A DNA stretch of 64,000 nucleotides from contig CAZTTO010000011.1 in the NCBI GenBank assembly GCA_964616465.1, positions 60,208 to 124,207 of the forward strand, written 5' to 3'. The DNA comes from JAFLBI01 sp964616465 (GTDB lineage: Bacteria > Bacteroidota > Bacteroidia > Chitinophagales > Chitinophagaceae). The translations under genes and the position numbers were made by a program. Below are positions 45,008 to 54,085 of this stretch, in pieces (within the stretch, counting starts at the first letter, position 1; the number at the start of each line of letters is the position of its first letter). Under the pieces are notes generated by a model. It did not search any database and was not told the DNA's origin. It saw nothing but the letters and a program-made list of their open reading frames with translations.

Positions 45008-46855
45008 ATGAAAAAGATATTGACCCTAGTAGCTATTATAGCTTTTTACAATGCTTCGTTTACACAAACCACAGCATTCCGATTTGTATTACTCACTGAT
45101 ACACATATTGGTTCGCCAAATGGATCTGCAGAAGAAGACCTTAGACGAACTGTTAGAGATATTAATAACCAAAGAAATGAAATAGCATTTGTAATTGTAT
45201 CTGGAGACATTACAGAACTAGGTAAAAAGTCTGAACTTCTGCTAGCTAAAATGCTACTTGACTCACTTCAAATTCCTTACTATATCATACCCGGCAATCA
45301 TGATACAGGATGGAGTGAAAGTGGTGGACAAGACTTTATTGATATTTTCGGAAGCGACAAATTCGTTTTTGAATTTGGTGGCATCCAATTCATGGGGTGC
45401 GCTTCTGGTCCTTATGTAAGAATGAGTGATGGTCATATTCCAAGAGATGCCATTGTTTGGATGGATAGTATTTTCCAAAAAACACCCGCTGAAAAACCAC
45501 TCATATTTATCAACCATTATCCACTAGATCCTTCTCTAGACAATTGGTATGAAGCAACTAACAGACTATTGAATCGCAATACTTGGCTGACGCTGTGCGG
45601 ACATGGACATGCTAATAAACAGTTTCAAGCAGATGGAATTCCATCCATAATGGGCCGATCTAATTTAAGAGCAAAAACAAATTCAGCAGGTTATACTATT
45701 ATAGATGTTGCACAGAATCAAATTTCTATTAGCGAAAGACAAAGCATGACTGAAATCACCAAACCATGGGCAAAGATTGGTTTGAAGAACGAAAGTCGAC
45801 CTACGCCTAACTTGTTACCTCGACCAAGCTATGAATTAAATAATCAATTTAAACAAGTACGTGCAAGTTGGACATTCGCATCAGATGCAAATATTATTGC
45901 CTCACCACATATTTCGGGAAAGCAAGTATTTGTTGGAAATATGGTTGGTGAAATTTTTGCATTATCTGCTAAAACAGGAAAACCTATATGGACAAAACGT
46001 ATTCCAGCGGGTATTTTTTCGAGCGCAGTAAGTAACGAGTCCTTGGTATTTGTCCCCTGCGCTACTGGAGAATTGTATGCACTCGACAAAAAGAAAGGAA
46101 AAACTCAATGGATTTTCCAAGCAGAACAAGCCATTCTTGGAACTCCCCTAGTACATAATAATATCATTTACTTTGGAGCTAGTGATGGTTACATGTACGC
46201 ACTAGAAGCTGCTTCAGGAAAATTAGAATGGAAAACAAAATTATTCTCCGGACCAGTCGTTAGCGCTCCTGTTTATCACAATGGATTTTTGCTAATTGGG
46301 GCTTGGGATACTAAACTTTATTGTGTAGATGCAAGAACAGGATCTCAAAAATGGAGTTGGAACAATGGGTCAGCAGTTGCCAACTTCTCCCCTGCGTCTT
46401 GTACGCCAATAGTTCTAAATAACACCGTATTTATAGTAGCACCAGACAGATATGCTACGGCTATTGATTTTACATCGGGTATAACATTGTGGAGAACTAA
46501 TAAAGCAACTGTCCGTGAATCAATTGGAGTTTCTACAGATAAACAATGGATTTATGCAAAAACAATGAACGATGTAATTGTAAAATTCTCTGCCGCACGC
46601 AGCACTCCAGATTCTATCTATCGCATTGACTGCAAATACGGATATGACCATGTACCTAGTATGTTGATTGCTGCAAATGACTTGATGCTCACTGGCACAA
46701 AAAATGGTGTTATTTATGCAGTATCACAAAACGATAACACTATGAAATGGGCGTATAAAATTGATAACTCAATGGTTCATACCGTTCAGGTGTCCAATAA
46801 AAAAACCTTGTTTGCATCTACCATGGATGGAAAAGTTGTTCGACTGAATTGGTAA
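45008..46855 (+). CDS. Exported metallophosphoesterase fused to a PQQ-type beta-propeller
   Basis: 615 residues with a signal peptide (MKKILTLVAIIAFYNASFTQ). The calcineurin-like phosphoesterase domain (~22-250) shows the metal motifs LLTDTHIGS, VSGDITE, IPGNHDTG, INHYPLD and CGHGHANK. From ~285 a seven-bladed WD/PQQ-type propeller follows with typical repeats (VFVGNMVGEIFALSAKTGKP, IYFGASDGYMYALEAASGKL). The substrate is unknown. The domain pairing suggests binding of a polymer or protein by the propeller and phosphoester cleavage by the first domain, in the periplasm or on the outer membrane. Confidence 0.88.
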   Translation: MKKILTLVAIIAFYNASFTQTTAFRFVLLTDTHIGSPNGSAEEDLRRTVRDINNQRNEIAFVIVSGDITELGKKSELLLAKMLLDSLQIPYYIIPGNHDTGWSESGGQDFIDIFGSDKFVFEFGGIQFMGCASGPYVRMSDGHIPRDAIVWMDSIFQKTPAEKPLIFINHYPLDPSLDNWYEATNRLLNRNTWLTLCGHGHANKQFQADGIPSIMGRSNLRAKTNSAGYTIIDVAQNQISISERQSMTEITKPWAKIGLKNESRPTPNLLPRPSYELNNQFKQVRASWTFASDANIIASPHISGKQVFVGNMVGEIFALSAKTGKPIWTKRIPAGIFSSAVSNESLVFVPCATGELYALDKKKGKTQWIFQAEQAILGTPLVHNNIIYFGASDGYMYALEAASGKLEWKTKLFSGPVVSAPVYHNGFLLIGAWDTKLYCVDARTGSQKWSWNNGSAVANFSPASCTPIVLNNTVFIVAPDRYATAIDFTSGITLWRTNKATVRESIGVSTDKQWIYAKTMNDVIVKFSAARSTPDSIYRIDCKYGYDHVPSMLIAANDLMLTGTKNGVIYAVSQNDNTMKWAYKIDNSMVHTVQVSNKKTLFASTMDGKVVRLNW

Positions 46856-46859
46856 CGCA

Positions 46860-46867
46860 TAGCTTTG
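46860..46867 (+). promoter_or_regulatory. -7 element immediately before the EamA transporter gene
   Basis: TAGCTTTG fits TAnnTTTG and ends four bases before the ATG at 46872, again predicting a leaderless mRNA. Confidence 0.5.
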
Positions 46868-46871
46868 CAAT

Positions 46872-47771
46872 ATGCTATTGGGTAAATACAGAGGAATCTT
46901 TTTTATGATCTTAGCCGCGCTTGGATTTTCTATCATGGGTGCTGCTGCAAAAATGCTCAAAGGAGAACTCAACGCAGGTCAATTAACTTTTTATAGGAAT
47001 GGAGTAGGACTTATCTTCCTAAGCATGAGTTGTATCATAAAGCCCCCTACTATTATTGGAAATAAAACTGGCTGGCTGATATTTAGAGGACTCATGGGCA
47101 CGACTGCACTGTATACTTTGCTATACTGTATTTTATATTTACCACTCGGCACTGCAATGAGCTACAACTTAAGCTCAACTCTATTTATTGCAATTCTTTC
47201 TTTCCTTGTTTTTAAAGAGAAACTTGGGCAACTTATTTGGGGCGCTGTATTGTTAGGCTTTCTGGGTATGGGACTCATTTATCAGCCTAACATGAATTTT
47301 CCATGGTATTACCATGTAGCAGGACTAATTTCTGGGCTCACCTCTGCAATTGCATATCTTACAGTAGGACGTTTGACAAAACATTACGATAGCAGAATCA
47401 TTGTTGCAGCATTTGTTGTAATGGGAACTATCATACCAATGCTTGGAATGTTACTGAAATGGATATTCCAATTACCTACCGATGAAATTCTTTTTATTGA
47501 TTTCATACTACCAAATTCTTCAACTTGGTTACCTATACTACTCATGGGAACTTCGGCACTTGCTGGACAATACTTTGTAACACTTGCCTACGGATCAGAT
47601 AAAGCTGGTATTGTTTCTGTATTTAGCTATAGCAATATAATTTTCTCGGTTTTTTTAGGCGTCTTACTGGGCGACACCTTTCCAAATATAATTGCATGGA
47701 CAGGTATTGCTTGTATTATAGGAAGTGGTGTTTTAATTAGCCTCGAAAAACGAAAACAAATTGGTGTATGA
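46872..47771 (+). CDS. EamA-family (DMT) transporter
   Basis: 299 residues with about ten predicted membrane segments in two EamA repeats (first from FMILAALGFSIMGAAAKMLK, second from YYHVAGLISGLTSAIAYLTV). The family exports metabolites such as amino acids or drugs; the substrate cannot be told from sequence. The gene overlaps the next one by four bases (ATGA). Confidence 0.88.
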   Translation: MLLGKYRGIFFMILAALGFSIMGAAAKMLKGELNAGQLTFYRNGVGLIFLSMSCIIKPPTIIGNKTGWLIFRGLMGTTALYTLLYCILYLPLGTAMSYNLSSTLFIAILSFLVFKEKLGQLIWGAVLLGFLGMGLIYQPNMNFPWYYHVAGLISGLTSAIAYLTVGRLTKHYDSRIIVAAFVVMGTIIPMLGMLLKWIFQLPTDEILFIDFILPNSSTWLPILLMGTSALAGQYFVTLAYGSDKAGIVSVFSYSNIIFSVFLGVLLGDTFPNIIAWTGIACIIGSGVLISLEKRKQIGV

Positions 47772-48127
47772 ATATTGAACTCATCAGATCTACTTGTTTA
47801 TCATTTCAGTTCACAGAAGAAGATTTCCCTTTTGGTGAAGAAAACTGGGTGTACAAAGTTGGCGGAAAAATTTTTTGCATCATTGCTGCTACAGAAATAC
47901 CCCTGCGATTAAGTTTAAAAGCACCCGCAGAAATGGTGCTGGAATTGCGAGAACAATTTGCCGGTATTCAACCTCCTAGTTATTTGAATAAGAAATATTG
48001 GAATAGCATTTCTATTGATGGAAGTTTTACATGGAAAGAACTACATTCATGGATAGAGGTTTCTTACAAAGAAGTTGTGAAAGGTTTACCTAAATCAGTT
48101 CAATCAAAAATACACAGCAAAAAATAA
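47768..48127 (+). CDS. MmcQ/YjbR-family protein
   Basis: 119 residues in the CyaY-like double-wing fold family: EEDFPFGEENWVYKVGGKIF, then LSLKAPAEMVLELREQF and YLNKKYWNSISIDGSFTWKE. Cytosolic, of unknown role, perhaps DNA binding. It is coupled to the EamA gene by a four-base overlap. Confidence 0.88.
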   Translation: MNIELIRSTCLSFQFTEEDFPFGEENWVYKVGGKIFCIIAATEIPLRLSLKAPAEMVLELREQFAGIQPPSYLNKKYWNSISIDGSFTWKELHSWIEVSYKEVVKGLPKSVQSKIHSKK

Positions 48128-48130
48128 GAA

Positions 48131-48703
48131 CTAAGATTTTTGCTTGAAGCGAATAGAAGCTAAATCAAACAGCTCTGGGTGTTTCCCAGTTTTATCAGCA
48201 TAAAATGAGCTGATTTTTTTCAAATCTGCATCTACATCTCCAGTCATTTTTTCCCCGCCTCCAAAGCCTGCTTCTTTTTTCGCATAATCTAAATAACCCA
48301 ATAACACAGGAACATTTGCCTGTATTGCAGTATGATAAAATCCACTTTTCCAATACGATACTTTACCCCTAGTTCCCTCGGCTGGAATTAGTAAGATGAG
48401 TTGCTTATTTTTTTGGAAGAGTGCAGCCATATCAGTCACTAAATTAGATGCACTGGATCTTTGTACAGGAATAGCACCTGTTGCATACAATAAAATGCGA
48501 AGCGGCCAGAAAAACAATTCTTTTTTTGCTAAATATCGCAATGGCACACCCATTATTTTACATGCAGCGAGTGTATAAATAAAATCCCAATTAGATGTAT
48601 GCGGGGCAGCTATCGCAACCGCTTGTTGAATGCCTGCTGGAACACCATTATTTACCTTCCACCCTTTCCACTTAAACCACCAGACAAAGAATTTCGTCAT
48701 CAT
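48131..48703 (-). CDS. PlsC-type acyltransferase
   Basis: 190 residues from the ATG at 48703 (MMTKFFVWWFKWKGWKV). The acyltransferase motif I is PHTSNWDF (HX4D), and PAEGTRGKV is the later substrate-binding motif. It probably acylates a lysophospholipid or another alcohol at the inner membrane. No neighbour shows the pathway. A terminator separates it from the E2 gene, so it has a different transcript or low read-through. Confidence 0.85.
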   Translation of the reverse strand: MMTKFFVWWFKWKGWKVNNGVPAGIQQAVAIAAPHTSNWDFIYTLAACKIMGVPLRYLAKKELFFWPLRILLYATGAIPVQRSSASNLVTDMAALFQKNKQLILLIPAEGTRGKVSYWKSGFYHTAIQANVPVLLGYLDYAKKEAGFGGGEKMTGDVDADLKKISSFYADKTGKHPELFDLASIRFKQKS

Positions 48704-48718
48704 AAAAATAGGTTTCAC

Positions 48719-48740
48719 AAAAAACCCACCTTTCGGTGGG
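48719..48740 (-). terminator. Terminator of the E2 gene
   Basis: CCCACC and GGTGGG form a perfect 6-bp stem with a four-base loop. On the minus strand six T follow. It lies ten bases after the stop of the gene at 48750 and overlaps the region upstream of the acyltransferase. Confidence 0.88.
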
Positions 48741-48749
48741 CTTCTTTAT

Positions 48750-50384
48750 TTAAAGCATCATTCGAAGAGGCTCTTCTAAGAGTTGTTTTAAAGTTTGTAA
48801 GAAAGCAGCACCTGTTGCACCATCTACCACTCTGTGGTCGCAACTAAGTGTAACTTTCATAACATTACCTGGTACTACAGCGCCGTTTTTAACAACTGGC
48901 TCTTGTTGAATACCACCCACAGCAAGAATACAAGCATCTGGCGGATTAATAATTGCGGTAAACTGGTCAATACCAAACATACCTAGATTAGAAATCGTAA
49001 ATGTACTTCCTTCCCAGTCTGATGGTTGCAATTTTTTATCCTTCGCTTTTTGCGCGAATTCCTTCACCTGAGCAGCAATTTGTGTTAGGCTCAACATGTT
49101 AGCATGACGAACTACTGGTACCAGTAAGCCTTCATCCACAGCTACTGCAACACCAATATTAACATGGTGATTATAACGAATGGTATCGCCCAACCAACTA
49201 CTATTCACTTTTGGATGCTGACGTAAAGCCAATGAAACAGCTTTAATGATCATATCATTGAAACTGATTTTCACGGATGCCTGTTCATTCAATTTAGCTC
49301 TTGCTGCAACACATGCATCCATATCAATGCTCATTGTGAGGTAGAAGTGAGGTGCTGTAAACAAGCTTTCACTCAATCTGCGAGCAATGGTTTTACGCAT
49401 TTGTGAAACTGGCACTTCATCAAATGAAACGGTTCCAAGAGGTGCAGCAGCTACTTGAGGACTTGCAATTACAGGAACAGATGCACTTTGCGCTGGAGCA
49501 GCAGCAGTTTGCGGTGCTTTATATTGATCAACATCACTCTTTATAATTCTGCCCTGATCACCACTACCTTGTACATATCTTAAATCAATCCCCTTTTCTG
49601 CAGCTAATTTTCTAGCCAAAGGAGATGCTAAAATTCTACCATCATTCACCACCACAGGAGCTGCAGAAGGTGCAGGTGCACTTGGAACTGGAGCAGGTGT
49701 AGGTTGACTAGCAGGAGTTGGAGTAGAAGCAGCAGCTCCACCCGATTTAGCGGCTGCTATGACTGCTTGCACATCAAAATCAGGTTGACCAATAATACAG
49801 AGCAAATCGTTCACTTGAATTTTTTCGCCTGCAGCTGCACCTTGGTGAAGGAGAATTCCATCTTTGTAGCTCTCAAGTTCCATGGTAGCTTTATCGGTCT
49901 CTATTTCAGCAAGAATTTCTCCCTTTTTAACAGCATCACCCACTTTTTTCTGCCATGATGCAATAACACCTTCAGTCATGGTATCACTCAAACGGGGCAT
50001 CAAAACAACTTCTTCCATTTGACTGATATCAACCGAAGTTGCAACCGAAGTTGTTGGTTGAGGAGCAGGAGCTGTCTCAACTGGAGCTTGCGCAGGTGCT
50101 GAAGATCCACCTTGGTGCTGTGCAACCAAAGCTTGCACATCTTCGCCCGGCTCACCCAATATAGCTAACAAGTCGTTCACCTGAAGCTTCCCACCGTTAG
50201 GTGTTCCAATATGTAATAAAACGCCATTCTGGTAGCTTTCCAACTCCATAGTGGCCTTATCGGTTTCAATTTCAGCAAGAATTTCCCCTTTTTGAACCTT
50301 ATCTCCAACCTGCTTATGCCATACAGCAACCACACCTTCGGTCATGGTATCACTCAAACGGGGCATTAATATCACTTCAGCCAT
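48750..50384 (-). CDS. Pyruvate dehydrogenase E2 (dihydrolipoamide acetyltransferase)
   Basis: 544 residues. Two lipoyl domains, each with EIETDKATMELES (the lysine carries lipoate), lie at ~1-80 and ~125-205, joined and followed by Ala/Pro linkers. The peripheral subunit-binding domain is ILASPLARKLAAEKGIDLRY near 255-290. The catalytic domain ends with SCDHRVVDGATGAAFL, whose His and Asp are catalytic. It moves acetyl groups to CoA in the pyruvate dehydrogenase complex. E1 and E3 genes are not adjacent. An exchange with branched-chain or oxoglutarate E2 is less likely given the double lipoyl layout but not excluded. Confidence 0.92.
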   Translation of the reverse strand: MAEVILMPRLSDTMTEGVVAVWHKQVGDKVQKGEILAEIETDKATMELESYQNGVLLHIGTPNGGKLQVNDLLAILGEPGEDVQALVAQHQGGSSAPAQAPVETAPAPQPTTSVATSVDISQMEEVVLMPRLSDTMTEGVIASWQKKVGDAVKKGEILAEIETDKATMELESYKDGILLHQGAAAGEKIQVNDLLCIIGQPDFDVQAVIAAAKSGGAAASTPTPASQPTPAPVPSAPAPSAAPVVVNDGRILASPLARKLAAEKGIDLRYVQGSGDQGRIIKSDVDQYKAPQTAAAPAQSASVPVIASPQVAAAPLGTVSFDEVPVSQMRKTIARRLSESLFTAPHFYLTMSIDMDACVAARAKLNEQASVKISFNDMIIKAVSLALRQHPKVNSSWLGDTIRYNHHVNIGVAVAVDEGLLVPVVRHANMLSLTQIAAQVKEFAQKAKDKKLQPSDWEGSTFTISNLGMFGIDQFTAIINPPDACILAVGGIQQEPVVKNGAVVPGNVMKVTLSCDHRVVDGATGAAFLQTLKQLLEEPLRMML

Positions 50385-50601
50385 TGCTTATCTGTCTTTA
50401 ATGGTTATAATACCCTTACGGGCTTAAATTGGGCGTGAAATTACAGCAAATTGAGTTTGTGACAAGGTTTATAAAACGCTTTGTGTGCCTTTTGTTGAAA
50501 TATTTAGCACGAAAACGTTTGCACCAACCGTAAGAAGGGAGTTTTCTATGTAAAACTCCACAAAATTGAGCCTATTCCGTTCATTCTGCTACATTTACAG
50601 T

Positions 50602-53600
50602 GTGGGAAAAAGGCATTTTGTATGTTTTGTAATGTTGATGCTATTGGCCAATTTGCCTTTGTTGGCCCAGCGGAATTATGCAAATCGCTCTGTCCTAGCT
50701 GATGGTAATTGGTATAAAATTGGGGTTGTTCGAGAAGGCGTATATAGAATTGATGGAAATTTTCTTCAAAATCTGGGTGTTACAAGCCCAGTATCCTCTG
50801 CTCAAATTAGGTTATATGGAAATGGAGGTGGCTTACCAACTGAGGATAATGGCATTATTCCAATAGACGATTTATTTGAGAACGCCATCCAGGTGTTTGA
50901 CGGTGGAGATGGTGTGCTGCAGGGAACGGACTTCTTCCTATTTTATGCTCCCGGTCCGCACCAATGGAAATATGACTCCATTCAACAAAGGCATCAACCT
51001 ATTCACAATATTTATAGCGATACCGCATTTTATTTTTTGAGGATAGGTGGAAATGGAAAAAGAATTGCACCTTCTTCTTCAATAACTTCAGCCAATACCA
51101 TTAATTGGAATCTTACCGAAGAAAGAATCTATTATCAGCGTGATTCTTTCAATTTTTTATCGAGCGGACAAGAATGGTGGGGTGAAGAATTAAGCACACA
51201 AAGAGGAAATACACTTAATAGAACATTTAGCTGGACTTTAAATGGAATGCCATCAAATTCGCTTGCCAAAATACAAACACGATTTGCAGGAAGAAGCGTT
51301 GGCAATTCAACGGCTCTGCAGCTTTGGTTAAATGGACAACTAACACAGCAAACAAGCATCCCGGCTGTTTCAGGATTTTATCTTGATCAATTTGCAAGGG
51401 TTGCTGAAATGAATCAAGCCCAAATCATTCAAGGTAATGATATCCAAGTTCAACTCAGACATATACCTGGAAACAACAATGCCCAAGTGTGGGTCCAGAA
51501 AATAATTGTAGAAGCAGAACGTGTTATTGTTTATCCAAGTGGACAAGCATCTTGGGGAGTTAGACATGCAAGCGGATTTGCACGTGGACAATCACGCAGA
51601 TTTTCGGCCAACCAAGCGCCAGAACAACTATTGGTTTGGGATATAACCAATTCTCTTGAACCTAGCTTGGTAGCAACCAATAGAAATGGGAATACATTGA
51701 ATTGGTTAGAGTCTGATCAGCATTGGCAGGAGTTTAGGTTGATTGTTCCATCAGCTTGTCCAAGTCCTATTGCATTGGGTACAGTCGCTAATCAAAACCT
51801 TCATGGAATAGGAGCACACCAATATGTAATAGTTAGCCCATCTAGCTGGTTTGCGGAAGCCAATCGTTTAGCCAACTTTCATAGAAATCAATATGGATAT
51901 TCTGTTGCAGTAGTTCCTGTTGAACACATCTTTAATGAGTTTGGCGGAGGGCAACAACACCCAATTGCAATTCGTGATTTTTTGAAGATGCAGCATGACC
52001 GATTTAAAGGTCAGCCTAACCAACAACTGGAATATGTTTTATTACTTGGAGCAGGATCCTTTGATTACAAAAATCGTATTCAAGGAAATACCAGATGGAT
52101 ACCCACTTATCAAAGTCGCTCATCACTAGAGCCGTTGGTTACCCACACGACAGATGACTTTTTTGGATTTTTAGACGACAACGAAAACATTAACAATGTA
52201 GTTCCTGCACCACTATTAGATGTATCCATTGGAAGAATTCCTGCAAAAAATATTTCAGAGGCTAGAACAATGATTGACAAAATCATTGCTTACCATCAAT
52301 CTGCAGCAAAAGGTTCATGGAGATTGAAGTCGGTGTATGTAGCAGACGATGAAGATTTGAACATCCATTTACGCGACGCAGAATTTGTCTCGTTTAACGC
52401 CAATAACACAAATCCGCTTTTGCAACAGCAGAAAATTTATTTAGATGCGTTCCGATTGCAGAACACAAATGGCCTACCCCGCTTTCCTGATGTAAATGAA
52501 GAAATCGTAAATCAGGTGAATCAAGGAGCATTATTCGTTAACTATAGTGGACATGGAAGTTTTGAAAGACTAGCAGAAGAAGCCATTTTTAGCCAAACTG
52601 AACTCAATCGTTTTAATAATACAAGTAGACTGCCATTATTCATAACAGCAACATGCGATTTCGCTCCACATGATGATCCTACAAAAATATCGTTGGGCAA
52701 TCAATTGCTTGTTCAAAGCAACAGAGGTGGTATTGCATTATTGACTACTACCCGACCAGTATTTGCTTTCAGTAACAGAATCATGAACGATCAATTTCTT
52801 GCATCAGCATTAAAAATAAATTCAACCGGAAAATTACCCAGTATTGGAGAAGCTTTGCGTACCGCTAAAAATATTACCTACTCAAATTTTGGAGACATTA
52901 TCAACAACAGAAAATTCACACTATTAGGTGATCCTGCAATGCAATTGGCATTTCCTGCATTACGTGCTCAACTTACAAGTTTTCAACAAAAATCATTTTC
53001 AAATAACGACACTCTCAAATCGTTGCAGAAATATACTATTGGTGGCGAAATAAAAGACGTTCAAGGTAACCTAATCAACGATTTTAATGGAAGAGCTGAA
53101 GTAATAGTATTTGATAGACCTACACAACAAAGAACACTTGGGAACAAACCTACCTCTCCAGTCGCTACTTTTACCCAACAACAAACACAACTTTTTAGGG
53201 GGCAGGTGACTGTTTTAAATGGAAAGTTTGAATGCTCATTTAGGATGCCGGCTGAACTGAACATTGAACCAGGAAGAGCAACCATTCAGGTATATGCTGA
53301 AGACAGTTTAAGAGATGCAGTTGGTTCAGAATCAATTTGGGTTTCTGGTAATTCATCAACAACACTTGCAGATAATATTGGACCGAAGATTTCCCTATTC
53401 CTCAACGATACGTTATTTCGAAATGGTGGACTAACCAATGAGCGTCCTATTTTAATTGCAAAACTGTTTGACACTTCAGGTATTCAAACCACAAGCAAGG
53501 GTATTGGTAAAGACATTTTATTAACGCTGAATAACGATGAAAGAAATGCAATAGTATTGAATGACATTTTTATTGCAGATATTGATAGTTATCAAAGTGG

Positions 53601-54027
53601 AAGTCTTCAATTTCTACTTCCAAATTTACCACCAGGTAAACATAGCCTAACGTTAAGGGCTTGGGACATTGCAAACAACTCCAGCACAGTGGAACTAAAA
53701 TTTGTAGTTGGGAACCAGGATAGTTTTAGAATTGCTAGGTTTATGAACTATCCCAATCCAATGAAAGAAAACACCACTTTCAGTTTTGAACATAATAGAC
53801 CCAACCTACCACTAGAGACCAATCTAGAGATTTATCATGCAAATAGTCAACTTGTTTACAAAACGAACAGAATCCTATCTTCGAAAGGAACCCGACTAGC
53901 ATCTATACAATGGGATGGTAAAGATGGAAAAGGAAGAAAACTACCTCCGGGCACGTATTTTTTTCGTATTATTGTAGTACAAAACTCACAAAAACAACAA
54001 GCCAGCGGCCAACTCATTGTTCACTAA
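50602..54027 (+). CDS. porU: T9SS C-terminal signal peptidase/sortase PorU
   Basis: About 1141 residues. I chose the GTG at 50602: it gives a basic n-region and a hydrophobic signal (MGKRHFVCFVMLMLLANLPL, cut near LAQ), and a TACATTTA box ends four bases before it. The ATG at 50632 is an alternative; the earlier TTG is unlikely. The gingipain-like C25 peptidase domain has the catalytic His in FVNYSGHGSFERL near 651 and Cys in FITATCDFAPHDDP near 684. The C-terminus (YPNPMKENTTFSFEH) resembles a T9SS sorting domain. PorU removes the C-terminal signal of secreted substrates and attaches them to the surface. porV follows. Confidence 0.94.
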   Translation: MGKRHFVCFVMLMLLANLPLLAQRNYANRSVLADGNWYKIGVVREGVYRIDGNFLQNLGVTSPVSSAQIRLYGNGGGLPTEDNGIIPIDDLFENAIQVFDGGDGVLQGTDFFLFYAPGPHQWKYDSIQQRHQPIHNIYSDTAFYFLRIGGNGKRIAPSSSITSANTINWNLTEERIYYQRDSFNFLSSGQEWWGEELSTQRGNTLNRTFSWTLNGMPSNSLAKIQTRFAGRSVGNSTALQLWLNGQLTQQTSIPAVSGFYLDQFARVAEMNQAQIIQGNDIQVQLRHIPGNNNAQVWVQKIIVEAERVIVYPSGQASWGVRHASGFARGQSRRFSANQAPEQLLVWDITNSLEPSLVATNRNGNTLNWLESDQHWQEFRLIVPSACPSPIALGTVANQNLHGIGAHQYVIVSPSSWFAEANRLANFHRNQYGYSVAVVPVEHIFNEFGGGQQHPIAIRDFLKMQHDRFKGQPNQQLEYVLLLGAGSFDYKNRIQGNTRWIPTYQSRSSLEPLVTHTTDDFFGFLDDNENINNVVPAPLLDVSIGRIPAKNISEARTMIDKIIAYHQSAAKGSWRLKSVYVADDEDLNIHLRDAEFVSFNANNTNPLLQQQKIYLDAFRLQNTNGLPRFPDVNEEIVNQVNQGALFVNYSGHGSFERLAEEAIFSQTELNRFNNTSRLPLFITATCDFAPHDDPTKISLGNQLLVQSNRGGIALLTTTRPVFAFSNRIMNDQFLASALKINSTGKLPSIGEALRTAKNITYSNFGDIINNRKFTLLGDPAMQLAFPALRAQLTSFQQKSFSNNDTLKSLQKYTIGGEIKDVQGNLINDFNGRAEVIVFDRPTQQRTLGNKPTSPVATFTQQQTQLFRGQVTVLNGKFECSFRMPAELNIEPGRATIQVYAEDSLRDAVGSESIWVSGNSSTTLADNIGPKISLFLNDTLFRNGGLTNERPILIAKLFDTSGIQTTSKGIGKDILLTLNNDERNAIVLNDIFIADIDSYQSGSLQFLLPNLPPGKHSLTLRAWDIANNSSTVELKFVVGNQDSFRIARFMNYPNPMKENTTFSFEHNRPNLPLETNLEIYHANSQLVYKTNRILSSKGTRLASIQWDGKDGKGRKLPPGTYFFRIIVVQNSQKQQASGQLIVH

Positions 54028-54085
54028 ACTGTATGCATGATCTGATCTTTACTCAAAATTGCACGCACATTTAATTAAACAGTTT

